From Ramlibacter monticola (GTDB taxonomy: Bacteria; Pseudomonadota; Gammaproteobacteria; Burkholderiales; Burkholderiaceae_C), in the NCBI RefSeq assembly GCF_016722785.1, contig NZ_JAEQNE010000002.1, positions 620,001-684,000 of the forward strand: DNA of 64,000 nucleotides, given 5' to 3'. Below, piece by piece: positions 18,613 to 28,700 of the stretch. The position numbers and the translations under genes are program-made. Each line of letters starts with the position of its first letter. Position 1 is the first letter of the stretch. Below the pieces are notes generated by a model. It ran no database searches. It worked only from the letters and a program-made list of their open reading frames with translations, and had not been told where the DNA came from.

Positions 18613-19322
18613 TTCAGTGCCGGGAAGTCCTTCAGCAGGACTTCGACCGTCTCCGTGGCAGTTCCGGGATCCCGCAGGTCGCCCCACAGGCGGCTGACCT
18701 GGTTGAACCACACGACGCGGCCGGTGTTCAGGTCCACCAGCGACGCGTGGGCGACCTGCTCGCCGCCGACGCTGATGGCGCCCATGAGGGCCAGCGCCAG
18801 CATGGCCATCTTGCGTTCGCTGCTGGCGTAGGTGTCGCGCACCCAGGTGAAGAGCGCGTAGTCCGCCCCGGTGCGTTCCTTCAGGGCCCGGACGGCGTCA
18901 CCCATGGACCAGTCCAGCTGCCGCGACTTGGTCTGGAGCTCCATGCCGCCGTTGCGGTGGTGCATGGCGATCGCCTTGGCAACGGCCTGCTCCAGGGTGA
19001 TGACCTCGGCCAGCTCGTCGGCGGCCGCCGCGTCCATCGTGGTGACGTCCGGACCCAGCAGCTTGCGCTGGGCTTCCAGCGCCGTCCCCATGTTCTTCTG
19101 CGCCGACTCGGTCCAGTCGGCCCGCGGTTCGACCACGCCGCCGGCGCTGATCGAGTAGAGCTCCATGTCGGCGGGGATGACCACGAGTTTCGAGCCGGCG
19201 GGGCGCGCGGTGAACCCCGGCGCCAGGTGCTTCGACCCAGCCTCGTCGGCCTGGGCTGCGCCCGCCAGCAGCAGCGCGGCCAGGAGCAGCGGTCGGGTGA
19301 TGGGGGAAAGCCATGGGGGCAT
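18609..19322 (-). CDS. Secreted protein of unknown family, first gene of cassette copy B
   Basis: A 237-residue exported protein with a Sec signal (residues 1-27, ending AGAAQADE). It is paralogous to 15938-16669 through its entire length, with LAPGFTARPAGSKLVVIPAD, DWTESAQKN, DYALFTWVRDTYASSERKMAML and VDLNTGRVVWFNQ. The ATG at 19320-19322 has AGGAG six bases upstream. Unlike copy A, no hairpin covers that site. It heads the whole minus-strand run of six genes. The 239-bp gap to moaA must contain the promoter, but I see no strong match to consensus. Confidence 0.8.
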   Translation of the reverse strand: MPPWLSPITRPLLLAALLLAGAAQADEAGSKHLAPGFTARPAGSKLVVIPADMELYSISAGGVVEPRADWTESAQKNMGTALEAQRKLLGPDVTTMDAAAADELAEVITLEQAVAKAIAMHHRNGGMELQTKSRQLDWSMGDAVRALKERTGADYALFTWVRDTYASSERKMAMLALALMGAISVGGEQVAHASLVDLNTGRVVWFNQVSRLWGDLRDPGTATETVEVLLKDFPALK

Positions 19323-19561
19323 GTGGTACTCCTGCCTCTGGGATCGCGCGGGAACCCGAGAAAACCCGCACCGGGAAGAACAACACAGCGACTCTATGCA
19401 GCGCGCGCGCGGGGTAAAGAGGCGCGGCGCAACCGGATGCAAAACTGTCGCCGCGTGCCTAGTTTTCACGCACCCGTGCCTTTTCACCCACGAGGGCTTA
19501 CCCGAAGGTCCGCGGAAGCCTCGCGCTTGGCCGGTTTTCCCGGCAGCCTCACAATCGGGGC

Positions 19562-20677
19562 ATGGCTGAACGCGTGATTCCGCTGGTCGACCAGCGCCTG
19601 ACGGCGCTGCGCGCCATGCTGCCCGAGCGCTCCATCCCCGCCACCGGCCTGCTGGCCGACACGCGCGGCCGGCCCCTGCGGGACCTGCGCATCAGCGTCA
19701 CGGACCGTTGCAATTTCCGCTGCAGCTACTGCATGCCCAAGGAGGTGTTCGACAAGGACTACCAGTACCTGCCGCACGCGTCCCTGCTGAGCTTCGAGGA
19801 GATCACGCGCGTCGCCCGCCAGTTCCTGGCCCACGGCGTGCACAAGATCCGCCTCACCGGCGGCGAGCCGCTGCTGCGCAAGAACCTGGAGATCCTGGTC
19901 TCGCAGCTGGCGCAGCTGCGCACCGTGGACGGCACGCCGCCGGAACTGACCCTCACCACCAACGGCTCTCTTCTGGCGCGCAAGGCCCGGGCCCTGAAGG
20001 AGGCCGGCCTGCAGCGCGTGACCGTGAGCCTCGACGGCCTCGACGACGCGGTGTTCCGCCGCATGAACGACGTCGACTTCCCGGTCGCCGAGGTGCTGGA
20101 GGGCATCGCCGCCGCCCGCGAGGCCGGGCTCGGGCCGGTCAAGGTCAACATGGTGGTCAAGCGCGGCACCAACGACCACGAGATCCTGACGATGGCGCGC
20201 CACTTCCGCGGCAGCGGCATCGTGCTGCGCTTCATCGAATACATGGACGTGGGCGCCACCAACGGCTGGCGCATGGACGAAGTGATGCCCTCTGCCGAAG
20301 TGCGCGCGCGGATCGCCTCCGAGTTTCCGCTGGTGCCGCTGGACCCCGCCGCGCCCGGCGAGACGGCGCAGCGCTGGGGCTATGCCGACGGCGCCGGCGA
20401 GGTCGGCTTCATCAGCAGCGTCACGCAGGCCTTCTGCGGCGACTGCAACCGCGCCCGCCTGTCCACCGAAGGCAAGCTCTACCTTTGCCTCTTCGCCGCC
20501 AACGGCTACGACCTGCGCGCCCTGGTCCGCGGCGGCGCCAGCGACGAGGAACTGGCCTCCGCCATCGGTCACATCTGGCAGGGCCGCGACGACCACTACT
20601 CCGAGCTGCGCGGCACCCTCGCCGCCGACACCGGCACCGGCGCCCGCCGCGTGGAAATGAGCTACATCGGCGGATAG
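19562..20677 (+). CDS. moaA: GTP 3',8-cyclase
   Basis: A 371-residue radical-SAM enzyme that starts molybdenum cofactor synthesis by rearranging GTP to 3',8-cyclo-H2GTP. The SAM cluster motif is CNFRCSYC, followed by [14 protein letters not shown] and TTNGSLL. The second cluster has cysteines in [21 protein letters not shown], and the C-terminus ends in the required Gly-Gly. Start ATG 19562 gives the expected short N-terminal extension. It heads moaA-mobA-moeA. moaC, moaE and the classical moaD are not in the window. Confidence 0.96.
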   Translation: MAERVIPLVDQRLTALRAMLPERSIPATGLLADTRGRPLRDLRISVTDRCNFRCSYCMPKEVFDKDYQYLPHASLLSFEEITRVARQFLAHGVHKIRLTGGEPLLRKNLEILVSQLAQLRTVDGTPPELTLTTNGSLLARKARALKEAGLQRVTVSLDGLDDAVFRRMNDVDFPVAEVLEGIAAAREAGLGPVKVNMVVKRGTNDHEILTMARHFRGSGIVLRFIEYMDVGATNGWRMDEVMPSAEVRARIASEFPLVPLDPAAPGETAQRWGYADGAGEVGFISSVTQAFCGDCNRARLSTEGKLYLCLFAANGYDLRALVRGGASDEELASAIGHIWQGRDDHYSELRGTLAADTGTGARRVEMSYIGG

Positions 20678-20720
20678 GTACCGCCCGGGCCCGCTGCGGG
20701 CGGCGGGTAACATCGCCGCC

Positions 20721-21335
20721 ATGATCCACAAGGAAGACATCACCGGCCTGGTCCTCGCGGGCGGCCGCGGCACGCGCATGGGCGGGGCCGACAAGGGCCT
20801 GCAGAACTTCCGCGGCATCCCGCTCGCGCTGCACACGCTGATGCGCCTGGGGCCCCAGGTGGGCGAGGCGATGATCAACGCAAACCGCAACCTGTCGGCC
20901 TACGAGTCCTTCGGCGTGCCGGTCTGGCCGGACGCGACCGCCGACTATGCCGGCCCGCTGGCGGGCTTCCTCACCGGGCTGGAGCGCTGCGAGACGGCGT
21001 ACCTGGTGACCGTGCCCTGCGACACGCCGCTGTTCCCGCAGGACCTGGTCGCGCGCCTGGCGGAGGCGCTGGCGCGCGAGGACGCCGAGATCGCCATGGC
21101 GGCGGCGCGCGAGGAGGACGGCGCGATGCGCCCGCAGCCGGTGTTCTCGCTGATGCGGCGCGAGCTGATGGAAAGCCTGGTCCGCTTCACGCAGGGCGGC
21201 GGCCGCAAGATCGACGCCTGGACCGGCCAGCACAGGACGGTGCTGGTGCCCTTCGACCGCCCGGGCGACGAGCCCTCGGCCTTCTTCAACGCCAACACCC
21301 TGGCCGAACTGCACCGGCTCGAGCAGTCCTCGTGA
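20721..21335 (+). CDS. mobA: Molybdenum cofactor guanylyltransferase
   Basis: A 204-residue cytoplasmic enzyme that attaches GMP to molybdopterin to form the guanine dinucleotide cofactor used by DMSO-reductase family enzymes. The nucleotide-binding signature [17 protein letters not shown] is at the N-terminus, followed by the metal-binding [11 protein letters not shown] and KIDAWTGQH. It starts 43 bp after moaA and overlaps the moeA start by four bases. Confidence 0.94.
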   Translation: MIHKEDITGLVLAGGRGTRMGGADKGLQNFRGIPLALHTLMRLGPQVGEAMINANRNLSAYESFGVPVWPDATADYAGPLAGFLTGLERCETAYLVTVPCDTPLFPQDLVARLAEALAREDAEIAMAAAREEDGAMRPQPVFSLMRRELMESLVRFTQGGGRKIDAWTGQHRTVLVPFDRPGDEPSAFFNANTLAELHRLEQSS

Positions 21336-22600
21336 ACCCCTCCATCGAACAGATCGCGGCGCAGCTGCAGGGCTACGACCCGCAGGCGCTCAGCGCCGAC
21401 GCCGTGGGCGAGTTCCTGGCCCGCCTGGTGGCGCCGGTCCGGGGCACGGAACAGGTCGGCGTGTTCGACGCCCTGGGCCGCGTGCTGGCCCGCGACCTCG
21501 TCTCGCCGATCAGCGTGCCGCCGCACGACAACTCCGCCATGGACGGCTTCGCCTTCGACGGCGCGCAGCTCGCCGCCGGCGCGCTGCCGCTGCAAGTGGT
21601 GGGCACGGCGCTGGCGGGCAAGGCCTGGCAGGGCGAAGTGCGCCCCGGCCAATGCGTGAAGATCATGACCGGCGCCATCATGCCGGCGGGCCTGGACACG
21701 GTCGTGCCGCAGGAATTCACGAAGACGCTGGCGGACGGCCGCATCGAAGTCCCGGCCGGCCTGCTGCAGCGGGGCGACAACCGCCGCTGCAAGGGCGAGG
21801 ACCTGCTGGAAGGCCGCCCCGCGCTGGCGGCCGGCGAGCGCCTCGGGCCGGCGGCCAGCGGCCTGGTCGCGAGCCTGGGCATCCCCCGGATCGAAGTGGT
21901 CCGGCGCCTGCGGGTCGCCTACTTCTCCACCGGCGACGAGATCCTGAGCCTGGGCGAGCCGGCCCGCGAAGGCGCGGTGTACGACAGCAACCGCTACACG
22001 GTGCACGGGCTGCTGCGGCGCCTGGGCTGCGAGGTGATCGACCTCGGCGTGGTCCGCGACGAGCCCGCCCTGCTGGAGCAGGCCTTCCGCGACGCCGCCG
22101 GCCGCGCCGACGCGATCATCACCAGCGGCGGCGTCAGCGTCGGCGAGGCGGACTACACCAAGGCCATGATGAAGAAGCTGGGCGACGTGGCGTTCTGGAA
22201 GATCGCGATGCGCCCCGGCCGGCCGATGGCCGTCGGACGGATCGGCGATGCGGTGCTGTTCGGCCTGCCCGGCAACCCGGTGGCCGTGATGGTGACCTTC
22301 CTCGCCTTCGTGCGCCCTGCCCTGTTGCGGATGATGGGCGCGCGCTCGAGCGCCCCCGTCTACCTGAGCGCCCGCAGCGCCGAGGCCATGCGCAAGAAGC
22401 CGGGCCGCACCGAATACCAGCGCGGCATCGTCACCCGGGCGGCCGACGGCGGGCTGGAAGTGCGGACCACGGGCAACCAGGGCTCCGGCGTCCTCAGCTC
22501 GATGGTGCAGGCCAACGGGCTGATCGTGCTGCACCACGGCCAGGGCAACGTGGCTGCCGGGGAGCCGGTCGACGTGATGATGTTCGAGGGCGCGCTCTAG
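21332..22600 (+). CDS. moeA: Molybdopterin molybdenumtransferase
   Basis: A 422-residue protein that inserts molybdate into adenylylated molybdopterin. Domain marks in order are [35 protein letters not shown], the MoCF-fold block [35 protein letters not shown] and [14 protein letters not shown], then a C-terminal beta domain. It begins with GTG at 21332, overlapping the mobA stop. A weak C-rich/G-rich hairpin (about 22623-22638) follows the gene but lacks a T-tract. Confidence 0.95.
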   Translation: MNPSIEQIAAQLQGYDPQALSADAVGEFLARLVAPVRGTEQVGVFDALGRVLARDLVSPISVPPHDNSAMDGFAFDGAQLAAGALPLQVVGTALAGKAWQGEVRPGQCVKIMTGAIMPAGLDTVVPQEFTKTLADGRIEVPAGLLQRGDNRRCKGEDLLEGRPALAAGERLGPAASGLVASLGIPRIEVVRRLRVAYFSTGDEILSLGEPAREGAVYDSNRYTVHGLLRRLGCEVIDLGVVRDEPALLEQAFRDAAGRADAIITSGGVSVGEADYTKAMMKKLGDVAFWKIAMRPGRPMAVGRIGDAVLFGLPGNPVAVMVTFLAFVRPALLRMMGARSSAPVYLSARSAEAMRKKPGRTEYQRGIVTRAADGGLEVRTTGNQGSGVLSSMVQANGLIVLHHGQGNVAAGEPVDVMMFEGAL

Positions 22601-22693
22601 CGACCGGCCGTCGGTCGACAACCCCCCAAATGGGGGATGGTCTTGCGATCGCCTTCAAAGTTACTGTTACTATCTGTTTCTATTGGAGAGGTC

Positions 22694-23056
22694 ATGAAAC
22701 AGTGGTACCTGGCCGCGCCGGTCCTCGGGTTGGTGGCGGTCTGTGGAGGGGCACTCGCATCGTTCGGCAGCCGCGCACCGGCGCAGGAGGTCGCGCGGGA
22801 ATCCCTCGACCTCCTCAAGGCCATGCGTGCGCGCAGCGCCACCGCCCAATCCTACGTGGCCTCCTGCGTGACGGCGATCGCCGCGGCGCAGCGGCAGGCC
22901 GTCCGCAAGGACTCCTCCCCCGCAGTCATCCACGGCACCTGGAACGAGGCGGCGGGACGCTGCCGCGGCATGGCCAACACGGTCTGTGAAGTCTGGGCGC
23001 TCGAAGCCCCCCGCGAAGCCTGCAGCCGGATCCGCTCCTTCGAACCCGTGATGTAA
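22694..23056 (+). CDS. Small exported protein of unknown function
   Basis: A 120-residue protein. It begins with a hydrophobic signal or anchor (residues 4-25) that ends near SFGSRAPAQE, so it is likely periplasmic. Four cysteines are present in the mature part (Cys in ASCVTAI, GRCRGM, NTVCEVW, EACSRI), which could form two disulphides. The start at ATG 22694 has GGAGAG four bases upstream; a longer frame from 22637 lacks a good ribosome site. It follows moeA by 93 bp and converges on the next gene. Family not recognised. Confidence 0.65.
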   Translation: MKQWYLAAPVLGLVAVCGGALASFGSRAPAQEVARESLDLLKAMRARSATAQSYVASCVTAIAAAQRQAVRKDSSPAVIHGTWNEAAGRCRGMANTVCEVWALEAPREACSRIRSFEPVM

Positions 23057-23067
23057 GGCCGTCCGCC

Positions 23068-24042
23068 TCAGGCGAACCAGGTCGCGTATTCGGAAGGCGC
23101 GGTCGCCAGGTTGGCCTGCGCTTCCGCGGCCAGGCGCCGCGCGAGGGTCTTCATCGGCACGTGTTCCCCGGCCTCGGCCGCGCCGACCAGCCGCGCGGCG
23201 GAGACCGTCGTCTCCAGCACCTCTCCGGCGGACAGGGTGCGCTCCAGCCGCGCCCACCACAGCAGGGCCTGCATCCAGTTGGTCTCGGGCAGCCGCGGGA
23301 TGCGCCGCAGGCACCCCAGGTAGTGCCGGTCGGCGCCCTCGGCGTCGCCCGTCCGGCTGGCCAGGAAGCAGCTGGCGAACTCCAGCAGGAACAGCCCGGG
23401 GTCGGCGGAACCGCTCACGAGGCTCCCGGCCGCGCCCTCCTTCACCAGCGCCCACTGCCTCGCCAGCAGGTTCGAGAGCGCCGACAGGTCCACGCGATGG
23501 CCCCGCATGCGCATCTCCGCGCAGCGCAGCACCTCGGTGAAGCCGGCGTTGGCGAGCGGCTGGAAGACGGCCGCCCGCGACCCGGCATCCTCGGGCGCGA
23601 GTTCGCAGGCCGCGTCCAGCACCCCGTGCGCGCTGCAGTACTGGCCGCCCCAGGCGGCCGCCACGCCGCGGTAGTTCAGGCCGGCGGCGGGGCGCCGCGC
23701 GATCCCGTGCGCGCCGGCGGCGGCATCCTCCGCAGCGCGCACTGCGAGGTTCTCGTTGCCCAGCGCGCTGTCCAGGTAGCTCAGGGTCAGCATGGCATCC
23801 GACAGGCCGTCGGGATCCTGCTCCCGCGTGAACAGCTCGCGCGCCCGCCTGGCGAAGCGGTGTCCCCACGCGAAGCTCGATTGCAGCGCGAGCACCTGCG
23901 AGAGCAGCAGCGAAGCCCCCGCTTCCAGGTGCGCGTTGCGCGCCACCACGGCGGCCGAGAGCACCTCCTGCGCGCCCGTGCGCGCCTCCATCCAGTCGCC
24001 TGCCCGCCAGGACCGGCGCGCCGTTTCGAGCTGATGGCGCAT
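23068..24042 (-). CDS. Helical repeat (TPR-like) protein of unknown function
   Basis: A 324-residue, Ala/Leu/Arg-rich protein with no signal peptide. It is almost entirely predicted helix, with TPR-like units such as ARRSWRAGDWMEARTGAQEV, WGHRFARRARELFTREQDPDGL and SALGNENLAVRAAEDAAAGAH. I chose ATG 24040-24042 (MRHQLETARRS), where the repeat pattern begins. The upstream extension has unnatural Pro/Arg/Thr composition. Such repeats usually bind proteins or act as sensors. The neighbours (moeA on one side, a BNR/MoaD pair on the other) give no firm clue. Confidence 0.65.
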   Translation of the reverse strand: MRHQLETARRSWRAGDWMEARTGAQEVLSAAVVARNAHLEAGASLLLSQVLALQSSFAWGHRFARRARELFTREQDPDGLSDAMLTLSYLDSALGNENLAVRAAEDAAAGAHGIARRPAAGLNYRGVAAAWGGQYCSAHGVLDAACELAPEDAGSRAAVFQPLANAGFTEVLRCAEMRMRGHRVDLSALSNLLARQWALVKEGAAGSLVSGSADPGLFLLEFASCFLASRTGDAEGADRHYLGCLRRIPRLPETNWMQALLWWARLERTLSAGEVLETTVSAARLVGAAEAGEHVPMKTLARRLAAEAQANLATAPSEYATWFA

Positions 24043-24241
24043 CAGCGAATGACCCACACCTGCCACACCGACTCCGCGTTGAGGAAGCGCGAATGATGAA
24101 GGCGTGCCCCGATTGCGCAAGCGCGATCGGCTGCGCCAGATCAAACTTTCGCGCTTCCGCGGCAGGAATGTGAATGCATCACAGGCAACTCTCGCGCGAT
24201 CGGAGGATTGCGTCCGCGCGAAGGGCGATCCCGCGGGATCC

Positions 24242-25327
24242 TTACGCGAAACGCACGCTCGCGATCGGCGGCAGGTCGCGCGACACGCACTGCCAGTGCG
24301 CGCCGCCGTCCCCGCTGACCCACAGGCCGCCGGTGGTCGATCCCATCGCGAGCGTCTCGCCGTCGTCGGCGCAGGCCAGCGCGTGGCGGTACACGAGGTG
24401 GTAGGCGTCGCGTTCCGGCAGGCCGGCGCCGTGGGTGCGGAAGCCGGCACCGCCGTCGCGCGTCTCGTTCACCACCATGCGGCCATCGACCGGCATGCGT
24501 TGCTGGTCCGAATGCGCGGGCACGAACCAGGCGCGCTGCGCGTCGCGGGGATGCGCGGCCACGACGAAGCCGAACGCACTGGGCGCGGGGGTGCCGAGCG
24601 GCTGCCAGCTGTGGCCGCCATTCGTGGACCGGTAGATGCCGGAATGGTGCTGGGCCCACAGCACGTCGGGCTGGGCGGTGCAGGCGGCGATGCGGTGCAC
24701 GTCCTGGATGTTGCCGTCGAAGCGGCGCTCGGGCGGCATGTAGGCGCCGGCGTCGAAGCCGTCCGAGGTGTTGGCCCAGGTGGCGCCGCCATCGCGCGTC
24801 TGCCACACGCCGCCGCAGGAAATGGCGAGCGTCACGTGGGCGGGGTCCCGTGGGTCCACCGCGATGGAGTGGATGCCCGCGTGGTCGTAGCCGCCGCCGA
24901 ACCATTCGCGCCGTTCGGGGCGGTTCCAGAGGCTCTCGACGAGCGTCCAGCTCTCGCCGCGGTCGTCCGACACGAACAGGCCGGCCGGCATCGCCCCCGC
25001 CCACAGGCGAGCGCCCCCGGCCTCCAGGCTCCACACCAGGTCGACCGTCCAGGGCGTCGGATCATCCTTCAGCGGACCTTCCGTGGGCTTGGGCGGGAAG
25101 GCGGGCGCGGCGGCGTCGTGCCAGCTCGCGCCGCCATCGGTGCTGCGCTTGAGCTTCACGCCGAAATGGCCCAGGCGCAGGGCGGCGTAGCGCGTGCCGT
25201 CGGCGGCATCCGCCAGGACCTGCGTGACCGGCTCCCCGGGAAACTGCGCCTGTCCGAGCTGCCAGTCCGCGCCGCCGCGGCGGACCGTGAAGAGACCCTT
25301 GCGGGTCGCGACCAGGATGTCCTGCAT
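24242..25327 (-). CDS. BNR-repeat beta-propeller protein (exo-alpha-sialidase/sortilin-like)
   Basis: A 361-residue cytoplasmic-looking protein without a signal peptide. It contains at least four BNR/Asp-box repeats of the S.DGG.SW type: STDGGASWHD, SDDRGESWTLVE, TRDGGATWANT, STNGGHSWQPL and SGDGGAHWQCV. It starts MQDILVATRKGLF. Proteins of this type are labelled sialidase or WD40/YVTN/BNR, but the lack of export and of sialidase active-site residues argues against sialidase activity. It begins one base after the end of a MoaD/ThiS-like gene, and the two are probably one operon. Confidence 0.85.
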   Translation of the reverse strand: MQDILVATRKGLFTVRRGGADWQLGQAQFPGEPVTQVLADAADGTRYAALRLGHFGVKLKRSTDGGASWHDAAAPAFPPKPTEGPLKDDPTPWTVDLVWSLEAGGARLWAGAMPAGLFVSDDRGESWTLVESLWNRPERREWFGGGYDHAGIHSIAVDPRDPAHVTLAISCGGVWQTRDGGATWANTSDGFDAGAYMPPERRFDGNIQDVHRIAACTAQPDVLWAQHHSGIYRSTNGGHSWQPLGTPAPSAFGFVVAAHPRDAQRAWFVPAHSDQQRMPVDGRMVVNETRDGGAGFRTHGAGLPERDAYHLVYRHALACADDGETLAMGSTTGGLWVSGDGGAHWQCVSRDLPPIASVRFA

Positions 25328-25328
25328 G

Positions 25329-25598
25329 TCAGCCTCCGGTGAGCGCCTGGATCACCAGCACGCGGTCCCCGGGACCCAGCGCACGCGCCAGCGCCGTATC
25401 GCGTGGCAGCATGTCGCCGTTCAGGAAGACGGCCACGTGCTTGCGCACCGCACCCTGTTCGTCGAGGACGTAGCCCCGCAGCCCCGGCGCAGCGCGGAAC
25501 GCGGCCTGGAGCGCCGCGCCGAGCGACTCCGCCTGCACCTCCTGCTTCGGGCAGGCGACGTGGCGGGTGAGCGCGGGAGCGAATTCGACGGTGGGCAT
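25329..25598 (-). CDS. MoaD/ThiS-like sulfur-carrier protein
   Basis: An 89-residue beta-grasp protein ending in Gly-Gly (VLVIQALTGG), the tail that is adenylylated and thiocarboxylated in MoaD, ThiS and related carriers. The segment GYVLDEQGAVRKHVAVFLNG is the typical MoaD/ThiS strand-turn. I chose ATG 25596-25598 (MPTVEFAPALTRHV). The partner gene downstream encodes a BNR propeller, not MoaE or ThiG, so it probably serves a separate sulfur-transfer or modification pathway rather than molybdenum cofactor synthesis, despite moaA lying 5 kb away. Confidence 0.8.
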   Translation of the reverse strand: MPTVEFAPALTRHVACPKQEVQAESLGAALQAAFRAAPGLRGYVLDEQGAVRKHVAVFLNGDMLPRDTALARALGPGDRVLVIQALTGG

Positions 25599-25653
25599 GG
25601 CGGAAGAACCATTCCACATCGGGCCGCGGTGTGTGGTCAAGCGGGGCTGTCAC

Positions 25654-25778
25654 AACCCGACAGCCGAACGCAGAGGGCGCAAAGGTACGCAGAGGGCGCA
25701 GAAGAACATCCATTCAAAGGATTCTTCTGCGTTCTCTGCGAACTCTCTGCGCCCTCTGCGTTCGGCTGTCAGGTTTTT
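25654..25778. repeat. Palindromic repeat, copy 2 (GCAGAGGGCGC type)
   Basis: A 125-bp imperfect palindrome of the same family as 4363-4494. It shares the ACAGCCGAACGCAGAGGGCG outer part of the left arm, the matching GCCCTCTGCGTTCGGCTGTC right arm, and a divergent centre around 25708-25722. It separates the divergent MoaD-like gene from the end of the RND permease. The right arm ends in five T, and the permease transcript reads into it from the other side. Confidence 0.85.
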
Positions 25779-25796
25779 ACAGCCTCGTGAACCGAC

Positions 25797-28700
25797 CTAC
25801 TTCGCGATCAGGTCGCCGTGGTGCAGCGGCGCACCGTGCGGCTGCTCGTTCGCCTCGGCCTTGTTCGCGCCCGGAACCTCCTTGCGCGCGAACAGCGTGT
25901 ACATGGTCGGCACCACGAACACCGTCAGCAGGGTGCCCAGCGACATGCCGCCCACGATCACCCAGCCGATCTGGATGCGGCTCTCGGCGCCGGCGCCGTC
26001 GGCCATGGCCAGCGGCACCGCGCCCAGCACCATCGCGCCGGTGGTCATCAGGATCGGGCGCAGGCGCTGCGAGGCAGCCTTCACCAGCGCGTCGACCATC
26101 TCCAGGCCCTGCTCGCGCAGCTGGTTGGCGAACTCCACGATCAGGATCCCGTGCTTCGTGATCAGGCCCACCAGCGTGATCAGGCCGATCTGCGAGTACA
26201 CGTTGAGCGAGCCTCCGCTCCACTTCAGCGCCAGCAGCGCGCCCACCATGGACATCGGCACCGACAGCATGATCACCAGCGGGTCGACGAAGCTCTCGAA
26301 CTGCGCCGCCAGCACCAGGAAGATGAACAGCAGCGCCAGCACGAACACGATCGCCAGCGCGCCCTGCGAGCTGCGGAACTCGCGCGAGGTGCCGTTCAGC
26401 TCGGTGGTGTAGCCGGGCTTGAGCACCCTCGCCGCCGTCTGGTCCATGAACTGCAGGGCCTGGCCCAGCGAATAGTCGGGCGCCAGGTTGGCCGTGATCG
26501 CCACCGCGCGGCGCTGGCCGAAGTGGTTCAGCTCGCGGGGGCTCACGCTCTCGTGCGCCTTCACCAGCGCCGACAGCGGGATCATGGTGTCGTTGCGCCC
26601 GCGCACGTTGATGGTGTCGATGTCCTCCGGCGTCGAGCGCCCGCTGGGCCGCGTCTGCACGATCACGTCGTACTGCTCGGCGTCGCGCTTGTAGCGGGTG
26701 ACCTGGCGGCCGCCCAGCATGGTCTCCAGCGCGCGCGCCACCACCTCGACGCTCACGCCGAGGTCGGCCGCCTTGGCGCGATCGACCTCGATGCGCAGCT
26801 CCGGCTTGTTCAGGCGCAGGTCCACGTCCACGTTCTGGATGCCGGGGTTCTTCGCGATCTCGTCCAGCATCTGGCGCGTGACGCGGTTGAGGTTCTCGTA
26901 GCTGTCCGAGGTCTGGATCACGAAGTTGACGGGCCGCTCGCGGAAGCCCTGGCCCAGCGAGGGCGGCGTGATCGGGAAGGCGTTCACGCCCGGCAGGACG
27001 TTGAACTTGGGCCCCATCTCGCGCGCGATCTCCAGCGTCGTGCGCTTGCGCTTTTCCCAGTCCACCGCGCGGTAGACCACGCTGCCCTGCGACACCGTGG
27101 GGTTGCCGATGTTGGCGAAGATGCGGTCGAACTCGGGATAGGCCTGGCCGATGCGCTCCAGTTCGCGGGCGTAGCGGTTGGTGTAGTCCAGCGTCGCGCC
27201 GTCCGGCGCGTTGATGTTGGCCAGGATGGTGCCGCGGTCCTCCAGCGGCGAGAGCTCGGACTTCATCGTCGGCCACACCGAGGCGATCACCACGCCGGCG
27301 GTGATCATCACGCCGACCACCAGCCAGCGCGCCTGCAGCAGCCGGCCGCCGCCGAAGCGCGCCGTGACCACCCAGCGCAGCGCCCGCTCGTACGCGTTCG
27401 TCAGCGCGGTGAGCCACTGCTCCATGTGGGCGTCGAACCAGGTGTGCTTGTTCGTGTGCCGCAGCAGCTTGGAGCACATCATGGGCGTGAGCGTCAGCGC
27501 GACGAAGCCCGACACCAGCACGCCGCCGGCCAGCGCCAGCGCGAATTCGACGAACAGGCGCCCCGTGCGGCCCGGCGTGAACGCCAGCGGCGCGAACACC
27601 GCCACCAGCGTCATCGTCATGGAGATGATGGCGAAGCCGATCTCGCGCGCGCCCTTGATCGCGGCCGAGAACGGGTCCAGCCCCTCCTCGATGTGGCGGT
27701 AGATGTTCTCCAGCATCACGATGGCGTCGTCCACCACCAGGCCGATGGCGAGCACCAGGGCCAGCAGCGTCAGCGTGTTGATGGTGAAGCCGAACAGCGC
27801 CATCAGCGCGAAGGTGCCGACCAGGCTCACCGGGATGGTGACGATGGGGATGATGGAGGCGCGGATGGTGCGCAGGAACACGAAGATCACCAGCGCCACC
27901 AGCGCCACCGCCTCGCCGATCGTGTGGTACACGTTCTTCACCGAGCGGTCGATGAACAGCGAGTTGTCGTTGGCGACTTCGACGGCCACGTCGGACGGCA
28001 GGTCCTGCTTGAGCTTGGGGATGATGTCCCGCACGCCCTGCGCGAGGCTCAGCGGGTTCGCGGTGGCGTTGCGGATCACGCCGGCGGAGATCGCGTAGCG
28101 GCCGTTCAGGCGCACGGCGCTGCGCTCGTCGGCCGCGCTTTCCTCCACCCGGGCCACGTCGCGGATCTTCACCGGGAAGCCGTTGACGTTCTTGACCACG
28201 ATCTCGCCGAACTGCGCCGGGCGCACCAGGTCGGTCTGCGAGGTGACGCTGAACTCGCGCTGCTGCGATTCGATGCGGCCGGCCGGCACTTCCAGGTTGC
28301 TGCGGCGGATGGCGTCCTCCACGTCCTGGGTCGTGAGGCGGAAGCCGGCCAGCTTGTCCGGTTCCAGCCAGACGCGCATGGCGTACTTGCGCTCGCCGTA
28401 GATGCGCACGTCGGCCACGCCGCTCACGGTCTGCAGCCGCGGCTTGACGATGCGGTTGACCAGGTCGTTGATCTGCAGCGGGTTGAGCGTGTCGCTCGTG
28501 AAGGCGAGCCAGATCACCGGGAAGGCGTCGGCCTCCACCTTGGCGATCACCGGTTCCTCGATGGCCTGCGGGAGGCGGTTGCGCACGCGCGAGGTGCGGT
28601 CGCGCACCTCGGCCGCCGCCGTGTCGGCGTCCTTCTCGAGCCGGAAGCGCACCGTGATCTGGGCCTGTTCCGCGCGGCTGATGGAGGTGATGACGTCGAC

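Noticed and set aside
24242..25327. Secreted sialidase
   Set aside because: BNR repeats are present, but there is no signal peptide and no recognisable sialidase arginine triad, so only a propeller protein is called.
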